A stretch of DNA of 64,000 nt from the NCBI RefSeq assembly GCF_006363915.1, contig NZ_CP040946.1, one strand, 5' to 3'. Position numbers and translations under genes: made by a program. The DNA comes from Methylophilus medardensis. Lineage in GTDB: Bacteria > Pseudomonadota > Gammaproteobacteria > Burkholderiales > Methylophilaceae. The notes below the pieces were generated by a model. It saw only the letters and a list, made by a program, of their open reading frames with translations. It did not search any database and was not told where the DNA came from. Positions 58,215 to 64,000 of this stretch are shown in pieces. Numbering within the stretch: position 1 is the stretch's first letter; each line of letters begins with the position of its first letter.

Positions 58215-58733
58215 TTAGGCTTGTCCATAATGAAACTTTGCTTCTATATGTGTGACCGTTAGCTTTTTCTCTTTTTCAATGTTCCAAGAGTATGTTGCAT
58301 TGCTTGATTGCGCGGATTGCAGCCCATCAATAGTTAGGAACAATGTAGATAAAAGATGTGCCGACGTGACTGCTGCAATAATTGAATGAAATGCCTCATC
58401 GTCAACAACAAGGGTGCCTCCAACAAAATTATTCAGTGCATCTTCGTGAAAAATAAGTGCGCCAGCCGTATTTTTTAACTTGTACTTCTCTACCCAGTCA
58501 GCATTTTTTGCTGCAGCAATTAACCATAACGATATTTCAAGGTCGGTCGCATTCTGCCCGTTTGAAAGCTCGATGGCGTTGGGGTCTTGGAAGCGAGCAA
58601 GCACATCCCAAGTTTCTCGTGGTGGCGCCTTAAAAGGCTCACTGACTTTGGATTCGGTGTATGGAGAGTGGATTGAATGCCGCCAATTTAGAACATCAAG
58701 TTGAATGGTTGCCGAGGGATTGCTAATAGTCAT
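58215..58733 (-). CDS. Cassette-borne protein of unknown function
   Basis: 172 residues, ATG 58733 nine bases after the cassette boundary. No signal peptide or membrane segment; predicted alpha/beta. I do not recognise a family. The stop TAA is four bases before the attC site. It is AT-richer than the chromosomal neighbours and typical of cassette ORFans. Confidence 0.75.
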   Translation of the reverse strand: MTISNPSATIQLDVLNWRHSIHSPYTESKVSEPFKAPPRETWDVLARFQDPNAIELSNGQNATDLEISLWLIAAAKNADWVEKYKLKNTAGALIFHEDALNNFVGGTLVVDDEAFHSIIAAVTSAHLLSTLFLTIDGLQSAQSSNATYSWNIEKEKKLTVTHIEAKFHYGQA

Positions 58734-58741
58734 TCAAGTAT

Positions 58742-58758
58742 GCCCAACAGTAATTATA
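58742..58758 (-). promoter_or_regulatory. Left boundary core site of the cassette array and a -10 box
   Basis: GTTGGGC (minus strand, 58748-58742) matches the GTTRRRY core at which cassettes insert. Five bases before it TATAAT (58758-58753) is a perfect -10 hexamer; a weak -35 (TCATAT) lies 17 bases upstream. Together they would read the cassette genes. No attI sequence with its repeats is evident. Confidence 0.5.
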
Positions 58759-59031
58759 GAGACCCATGGGCCTCCATATGATGAATCGGATTTTTGATAT
58801 GCATAACTAGAACCCCTTGCCTCTCATTAGTTTTATTGTTCAAGCGTCGCTTTATTGAATTATTTATAGAGACAGCGCGTTCAGTTTTATTGATTTTAGA
58901 CGAAAGGGCCAAATTTTCAACGGATGCAGTGTGATGAAGGCAGCATGGTGAGGTTTTTGTGGTTATTTCATGCCGTTTAATCCTGCATTAAATGCCGTAC
59001 GCCAAGCGAGCTGTAAAGGGCAATAGGCAAT
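58759..59031. other. Spacer without a gene between the cassettes and EpsD
   Basis: AT-rich 270-base stretch. I see no ORF, integrase fragment or further attC. GTTATGC on the minus strand (58807-58801) looks like a lone core site but lacks the rest of an attC. Confidence 0.5.
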
Positions 59032-59059
59032 AAAAAACCCCGGACAGGCCGGGGTTTTT
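59032..59059 (-). terminator. Intrinsic terminator of the EpsD-like gene
   Basis: CCCCGG and CCGGGG with a short loop, flanked by A-run (T-run on the minus strand) and TTTTT. It lies 19 bases after the EpsD stop on the minus strand. Confidence 0.9.
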
Positions 59060-59077
59060 GGGAATCACTATGGCTGG

Positions 59078-60058
59078 TTATAGGCCAGAGAGTCCTTTTT
59101 CAATGGCTTGATTTTGCTGTGCAGGTTGTGCGGTGGTTTCTGACACAGGCGCTGCAACAGCGGCCTCTGGTTTGCTCTCGGCGGGTGCCGTTGGGGCGGC
59201 CGGGGCCGCGTTCGCGCCAGAATCCAGCGTCAGCTTGGCAAAGTCACCGTAGAACTCAACTTTGGCGGCTTTGCGAAGGCTAGATACCTCATTTTTAATG
59301 ACGGTTTGCTGACCGGCGTTAACCAAAAATTGTTGAATTACTGGTTTGGCTTTTTCTTGGTCCACTGGTTGACGATCTACTTTCGCCAAAAACAGTAACA
59401 CCAATGCTTGCGGGCTTTTTACAACCAATGTGTCGCCGGCTTTCAAGGTATTGAGTTTTTTCAGCAACTCTAATGGCAATTGCTCAGCCGCTTTGCGGCT
59501 GGCATTTGCGCTAAACACATAGTTGTTATCTTTCAACCATTTAGCAACTTCATCAGCTGATTTCGCAGTGTTAATGCCGGCTTCAATCTCGCTGGCATGT
59601 TGGTTGCCATCTTTCACCGCAAACTCTTGAATCACATAGACGTTACGCTCGCTGAATAACTCAGGGTGTGTATCGTAAAACTTTTTGATTTCTTCCGGGC
59701 CCGGAGCCGCTTGTTTTGCAGCTACTTTTTGCATATAGGCTTGCGCAAGCACCTGCTGCTTGGTGGCTTCTAGCACTTGTAATACGTTTGGATCGCGGTC
59801 AAGTTTTTCCTCGATAGATTTTTGCTTGAGCAGTTCCATATCGACCATTTGCTGCAATACTTTTTCAGACGCTGCTTTAACTTGCGTTTGATCGAGCTTA
59901 CCCACTTTGGATAAAGCAAAGTTCAATTGATGCACGGTAATTTCACTGCCGTTTACCTTAGCCACTACTTGTGAGCCCGCTTTCGCAGCGTCATCATGTT
60001 TACTGCACCCTGCCATGACTAACATCAGCGCCGGTACAATTAATGCGATTTTTTTCAT
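59078..60058 (-). CDS. EpsD-type peptidyl-prolyl isomerase lipoprotein
   Basis: 326 residues from ATG 60058 (AAAGGG ribosome site five bases away); ATG 60061 and GTG 60064 are in-frame alternatives. Lipoprotein signal ALMLVMAGCSK. Then a SurA/PpiD-like N-domain (VVAKVNGSEITVHQLNFALSK) and a parvulin-type segment (about 130-235), with an Ala/Pro-rich tail. TIGR02925-type EpsD proteins are found beside exopolysaccharide and exosortase genes in betaproteobacteria. The parvulin core looks degenerate. No epsE/epsF or exosortase gene is in the window. Confidence 0.85.
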   Translation of the reverse strand: MKKIALIVPALMLVMAGCSKHDDAAKAGSQVVAKVNGSEITVHQLNFALSKVGKLDQTQVKAASEKVLQQMVDMELLKQKSIEEKLDRDPNVLQVLEATKQQVLAQAYMQKVAAKQAAPGPEEIKKFYDTHPELFSERNVYVIQEFAVKDGNQHASEIEAGINTAKSADEVAKWLKDNNYVFSANASRKAAEQLPLELLKKLNTLKAGDTLVVKSPQALVLLFLAKVDRQPVDQEKAKPVIQQFLVNAGQQTVIKNEVSSLRKAAKVEFYGDFAKLTLDSGANAAPAAPTAPAESKPEAAVAAPVSETTAQPAQQNQAIEKGLSGL

Positions 60059-60189
60059 CATCACCCTTTAATATTTTGGTATTTTTTGTGTTTTGTTGCG
60101 ACGAGTCGCCAACTGCTTAACGGTTGACTGCTGGCGCGTCTTGAGTCTGCATGACCACATTCTTCAAAACACATGTTATCACACTCTTT

Positions 60190-60879
60190 TTACCAATATT
60201 GCCAGTGACCACCACACACCACCCATGCACCCAGCACGGCGTTTGTGGTCACGTGAGCGAGTATCGATACCCAGAGCACCTGAAAATGACGGTATAACCA
60301 GGCATATACCAGTCCTGCCAACAGCCCGGCTAACCAAAGCTGATGTTCTATTGCAAATAATATACTACTTACTATGATTGCATAAGCGCTCACCATGGCG
60401 GGCGACACCGACATAAAATCGGCGTGATCGAGTCTGCGCATTAAATAAGAACGCCAAAACAGTTCTTCGATCACCGGCACTACCAAGGCCGAACCACTCC
60501 AGCGACATATTAACCAGAATATATCCGCCGTGGTGTTGGTCGGCATCGCCGCGACCGGCCCTGCGACATGGCCACCCAGCCAAGCAGGATAAGGGGCTAC
60601 CCACACTAAAAAAACCAGCCCGCCCGCCAATACCGCTGTCAGCAGTTGCCAGACACTGGGCCGCGTGCGGAGTTCGAGGTAATCTCTACGAAAGTAGAGC
60701 AGCAGGCATAATGCAGAGACACTGCGTATCAAATAGGTGGGTTCAGCGCCTAGGCCAAGCGCCAGCAATCCTTTAGCTAGCAAGGGTTCTAGCGCCAACA
60801 ATACGATGAACCCGATGAAAGGGTAAATGCGGGCACGTTCATGCCGGTTAAACCAAGTGTGCAGTAGTGCAGTCATCAT
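60190..60879 (-). CDS. CAAX prenyl protease-related protein (CPBP type, exosortase-associated)
   Basis: 229 residues with about seven hydrophobic helices. The CPBP metal-site motifs are present: VIEELFWRSYLMRR (Glu-Glu), FAIEHQLW (His) and LAHVTTNAVLG (His, Asn). The pattern matches the TIGR03008-type proteins that co-occur with PEP-CTERM/exosortase systems, whose substrate is unknown. It lies 125 bases before the EpsD gene on the same strand; the pair suggests part of an exosortase locus. Confidence 0.85.
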   Translation of the reverse strand: MMTALLHTWFNRHERARIYPFIGFIVLLALEPLLAKGLLALGLGAEPTYLIRSVSALCLLLYFRRDYLELRTRPSVWQLLTAVLAGGLVFLVWVAPYPAWLGGHVAGPVAAMPTNTTADIFWLICRWSGSALVVPVIEELFWRSYLMRRLDHADFMSVSPAMVSAYAIIVSSILFAIEHQLWLAGLLAGLVYAWLYRHFQVLWVSILAHVTTNAVLGAWVVCGGHWQYW

Positions 60880-60923
60880 GCCAGCCGATCGTCAAAAAAC
60901 CGAGTCGCCAGACCTGTCGCAGG

Positions 60924-61598
60924 TCATGGCTTGGCTATTGTATCAACTTTATTTTCTAGCAGCTGCGTCTGTTTGCCTTGTAATATGTTTTCTAACTCTA
61001 CCCGTTTGAGTTGAAAAAATGGTTCGGCACGCAAAATGCGCTGATAAGCGCTCGCGTCAGCATACAAGCCAACCAAATCATGACCATAGGCATATAAACG
61101 GCTGTTTTTCTCTTCGCATGACAATAACTGCTGATGCTCGCTGCTCACTTTGGACACTAAATTTTTGCGCTGTTGGTCGTTGGTGTCGAGATCCGCTTTA
61201 GCCAGCTTGAGTTGTTGCTCAGTAGCTTCAAGCCGTTGCGACTGTTCGGCCAATTGCGCCTGCAATTGCTGCACCTGTGCGGCCAAGGCTTCTTTTTCAC
61301 GACCCAGCTGTTGTTTCTCAGACGCCAACTGCTGATTCGCTTTGACCTGGCCTTGCAATCTGGCTGAATGCGATTGCTGTGCACGCTGCGCCTGATCCAG
61401 TGCTTGCGTTAAGCCTTTTTTATCCTGCTCAAATTGGGTCTGCAACGCTGATTTTTCGGCTTCGAGGTCCTGCTTCATTTTTTGCATCAACATGGTGGCG
61501 CGTCTGGCCGCTTTGTCCTGTTTTTCAGCAGCCACGCTCTGAGTGGGATACCCTCCAACCAACCAGATACTCACCAATAAAAACAATGTGATTTTCAT
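60924..61598 (-). CDS. Exported coiled-coil protein
   Basis: 224 residues. Signal peptide (LFLLVSIWLVGGYPTQSVAA), then a long coiled coil of about 110 residues (heptads rich in Gln, Leu, Lys, Ala, Glu from LMQKMKQDLEAEKSALQTQF to QLKLAKADLDTNDQQRKN), and a C-terminal segment LYADASAYQRILRAEPFFQLKRVELENIL. No enzymatic domain. It sits 9 bases after the porin gene in the same operon as TonB, so it may be a structural partner of that outer-membrane system. Confidence 0.8.
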   Translation of the reverse strand: MKITLFLLVSIWLVGGYPTQSVAAEKQDKAARRATMLMQKMKQDLEAEKSALQTQFEQDKKGLTQALDQAQRAQQSHSARLQGQVKANQQLASEKQQLGREKEALAAQVQQLQAQLAEQSQRLEATEQQLKLAKADLDTNDQQRKNLVSKVSSEHQQLLSCEEKNSRLYAYGHDLVGLYADASAYQRILRAEPFFQLKRVELENILQGKQTQLLENKVDTIAKP

Positions 61599-61607
61599 GC
61601 TGTTCCC

Positions 61608-63230
61608 TTAGAATCTTCCATTAAAGTCGACAAAGAACGTATCGATAGAAAATGGCAAACCAGAGATTTCATCCGCACTGACATATCTTGATGATAGCCA
61701 TGCATTTTTGCCCACACCATATTGAGCGCCCACATAAAAGCCTTTTGCATCCGTGCCACCAAGACGGAAGTTCGAATCAGTAAACCCATCCAGCATGGCA
61801 TCGGCCTCTAGACGACGGTATCCGCCAAAGACTTGCCAGTCATGCAATTTTTTAATTATTGGCTGACCCACCATCATAGAAAGCTCATAACCCTCGTTTT
61901 CTTTTTTATAGATGTTGCCAGTACGCCGAGAAATTTCATTCTGATCAAAGCCAATATTTTGCACATAAGCACCATGTAAAATCACATGCACCGGGTCAAA
62001 AACTGCTAAATCGACCTCACCGGTGAAGTTGATCAGTTGAAACTGAGAGGCCAGTCCACACAAACCGTTAGAACCGCACAAATTACCATTGGTAGTGCCG
62101 TCATTGATACTGAATGTCTGGTTACCTTTTTGTCGCCATAACGCCACGGTCCCTGCGTACTTCAGACTATCGTTAACCGGATTCCGCTCACCTTCTACAT
62201 TTTTAAAATCGTAGTATGCAACGCCAAGTTTGACTTTGCTTTCGTTACTCGACGTCCACTCAATCCCTCCCTGTGCCGCATATAACCATTTGTCCCGAGC
62301 CTTATTCGTATTAGAACTCTCCACCTCTTCAATTGGAAAAGCACCTACTGTTGAAAATAGCTTCCAAGACTTGTTTATGTTTGGGTTAGCCTGTGCCGAA
62401 AAACCATCAAACGCAAGATCAGGATCCCAGATTAGGTCCGTGCCAAAGGTCTGGTTACCCGTAAAAAATGGATTTGCAAATCGACCACCGGTCAGAGTGA
62501 GCCAATCATAAGGCTTCGCTTCAAGAAAAGCCCTGTCCAAACCAAACACAAACTTACCTTGAGAAAATCCCTCAGTTTGGTTCGGGGTCACGGGCGTTTG
62601 TAACATCCCGGTAGTGAATCGAATACCGCCATTTAACCATTCATTGATATGGATGTTTGCACCAAACAATGCACGCACACGCTGACGTTGACGATCCTCG
62701 GTTGAATTGTTGACAACCATATTTTGCACTTCGTTGTTCAGTGTTCCAGGAATCGCGTTTGTATCGCTAAACATGTCTTGCTGATAACGCAAGCGCAGTG
62801 CGCCCGTCCATTCGATACGATCAATCCACTCTGGCAAGCCTAAGCGTTCTTCGGTTTTGTAATTAAGCTTTTTCATCACATCTTGCTCAATTTCAGCACG
62901 CATTTCGTTTTTGACATGCTCAGGAATATATTGCACGCGTATCGACTTTGGTTGCCCAACCGCTTTTTCTGGGAGCTGCGTATTGTCGGCCGCCAATGCG
63001 TCAGCTTCATTTTTTGCTTTAAGCTTGGCTTGTTGCGCCTGTTGCAATAGGATCTGCGCCTTTTCTTTGGACAAGACACCCTCTTGCACCAGCAATTCGA
63101 TCAAACTCATGGTCGTTGCTCTCACTTCCTCAAGCGATTCACGCTCCCCTGCAGCTACGACCTCTGATTGCAGACCAAACAAGGTGGTCACTATCAAAGG
63201 AATCATCCAATTTTTTGCTTTAATATTCAT
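61608..63230 (-). CDS. Putative outer-membrane porin
   Basis: 540 residues. Signal peptide, a short coiled coil (about 35-75: SLIELLVQEGVLSKEKAQILLQQAQQAKLKAKNEADAL), then a large beta-barrel with alternating residues and a C-terminal aromatic end (FFVDFNGRF). The layout is that of putative porins that are often encoded with tonB and exbBD and thought to be TonB-dependent or energy-linked. It follows tonB by about 50 bases. Confidence 0.85.
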   Translation of the reverse strand: MNIKAKNWMIPLIVTTLFGLQSEVVAAGERESLEEVRATTMSLIELLVQEGVLSKEKAQILLQQAQQAKLKAKNEADALAADNTQLPEKAVGQPKSIRVQYIPEHVKNEMRAEIEQDVMKKLNYKTEERLGLPEWIDRIEWTGALRLRYQQDMFSDTNAIPGTLNNEVQNMVVNNSTEDRQRQRVRALFGANIHINEWLNGGIRFTTGMLQTPVTPNQTEGFSQGKFVFGLDRAFLEAKPYDWLTLTGGRFANPFFTGNQTFGTDLIWDPDLAFDGFSAQANPNINKSWKLFSTVGAFPIEEVESSNTNKARDKWLYAAQGGIEWTSSNESKVKLGVAYYDFKNVEGERNPVNDSLKYAGTVALWRQKGNQTFSINDGTTNGNLCGSNGLCGLASQFQLINFTGEVDLAVFDPVHVILHGAYVQNIGFDQNEISRRTGNIYKKENEGYELSMMVGQPIIKKLHDWQVFGGYRRLEADAMLDGFTDSNFRLGGTDAKGFYVGAQYGVGKNAWLSSRYVSADEISGLPFSIDTFFVDFNGRF

Positions 63231-63279
63231 TATCTTTCCCTAATTTCTAAGCGCTTTTAATGCATTGTCTATATCGTTT

Positions 63280-63996
63280 TTAAGACATATTTTTGGAAGC
63301 CATACGGACGACAACTTTTCTAGGCATATCCTCTGGCGCTGATTCTTTCAAGGGCGGAATTCTGTTTAACACCTTGCGAATCAATGCATCTGTTTCGGTA
63401 TCCCCAGTGGAATCAATTAATTCGGCATGATCAATATCACCCTGAGCATTCAAAAACACTCTGACGTCAACTTGGTACTTGATCTTATTTAAACCATCCT
63501 CGGCATCGAGCGCTTTTTTGATCTGCGCATCAACCTTATTGGTGAACCAAGCAAATGCCGCCATATTTTTTCTCCCACCGATTTTGGGTCCGGTAGTCAC
63601 ATCGCCGCCTTTATATTCATTGTTCACCGCACCAGACTGAAACGGGCTAGGTCCATCGCCAGCAGCCCCTTCCATCTTCAAGTTTTCGGCAGGCGGGGTT
63701 TCCGCAGGCTTGGCCACCGGCTCCTTAGGTGCCTCTTTCGGTTGCTCTTTAGGCGTCTCTTTGGGCGGCTCTTTGGGCGGTGGCGGGGGTGGCGGAGGCG
63801 GCGTATCTGGCAACAACTTCACCGTAGTGATTTGCTTTTTATGCGTGGCGCCGCCAGAAAACATTTTTTTAATGCCATAGCCGATGCCTACCAAGAGCGC
63901 CAATAGCAGCAATGCAATGAGGATTCTTGTTGTCCACAAACGCGTTGCAGACACTTGCCCTTCGTCTGCAAACGCGTCAATCTCAGGTGCAGCCAT
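63280..63996 (-). CDS. TonB-family energy transducer
   Basis: 238 residues, ATG 63996 at the window's edge and complete. One membrane segment (about 23-42), a periplasmic Pro/Lys/Glu-rich span (PPPPPPPPKEPPKETPKEQP), and a C-terminal TonB domain (about 145-238; VDVRVFLNAQGDIDHAELIDSTGD). It links the proton-driven ExbB/ExbD complex to outer-membrane proteins. exbB/exbD would be expected just upstream, beyond the window. Confidence 0.9.
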   Translation of the reverse strand: MAAPEIDAFADEGQVSATRLWTTRILIALLLLALLVGIGYGIKKMFSGGATHKKQITTVKLLPDTPPPPPPPPPKEPPKETPKEQPKEAPKEPVAKPAETPPAENLKMEGAAGDGPSPFQSGAVNNEYKGGDVTTGPKIGGRKNMAAFAWFTNKVDAQIKKALDAEDGLNKIKYQVDVRVFLNAQGDIDHAELIDSTGDTETDALIRKVLNRIPPLKESAPEDMPRKVVVRMASKNMS

Positions 63997-64000
63997 GACT

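Noticed and set aside
58742..59031. attI site with integrase gene
   Set aside because: Only the 7-bp core is present; no open frame resembling a tyrosine recombinase occurs on either strand up to EpsD.

Overview
The window (about 50% GC by eye) comes from a methanol-growing betaproteobacterium, most likely family Methylophilaceae and closest in character to Methylophilus. The main evidence is a complete calcium-type methanol dehydrogenase operon (mxaFJGIRSACKLD), two free-standing pqqA genes, and a background of betaproteobacterial housekeeping genes (aat/bpt, ygiQ, nrdR, glyA, ribD, iscX, EpsD/exosortase accessory genes). The genus call is inference.

Layout. 0-7 kb: the end of a YqjD-like gene and a YqjE-like membrane gene, a NarL-type regulator, a lone receiver domain, a TraB/GumN protein, a DUF2235 hydrolase and YgiQ. 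7-15.7 kb: a large GGDEF-EAL sensor, the aat-bpt N-degron pair, an mtnA plus class II aldolase pair that looks like a 5-deoxypentose salvage (DHAP) shunt, tatD and ribD. 15.9-19.2 kb: an unusual overlapping pair, a metallopeptidase/TPR/ATP-grasp protein and a SerC-like aminotransferase. 19-30 kb: nrdR, glyA, a candidate sigma54-dependent small RNA, an AsmA protein, iscX behind three 17-bp repeats, two phosphohexomutases and exported proteins. 30-35 kb: two pqqA genes encoding the same 23-residue peptide on opposite strands, bracketing tauE and a long UmuD-like repressor whose operator recurs in front of a umuDC pair. 35-39.5 kb: EamA transporter, DJ-1/PfpI protein with divergent LysR regulator, and a NarX/NarL-type two-component pair.

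39.5-55.5 kb is the methanol oxidation island. The mxa genes run leftward from mxaF (52.8 kb), mostly overlapping or abutting, and continue past mxaD into a small exported protein, a thioredoxin and two YVTN beta-propeller proteins before a strong terminator at 39.56 kb. Divergent from mxaF, across a region with a perfect 11-bp inverted repeat, lie a histidine kinase, a small exported protein and a NarL-type regulator, followed by an ABC-2 permease and a GldG-like protein without an ATPase gene. MxaF with MxaI oxidises methanol in the periplasm using PQQ made from PqqA and passes electrons to MxaG (cytochrome cL); MxaRSACKLD support assembly and calcium insertion.

57.7-58.75 kb holds two integron-type gene cassettes, each with a recognisable attC site, but no integrase gene; one encodes a protein with a HEPN-like R-x4-H motif. 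The right end carries EpsD and CAAX-protease-like genes of the PEP-CTERM/exosortase type, then a coiled-coil exported protein, a putative porin and TonB. I saw no rRNA, tRNA, CRISPR array or insertion sequence.
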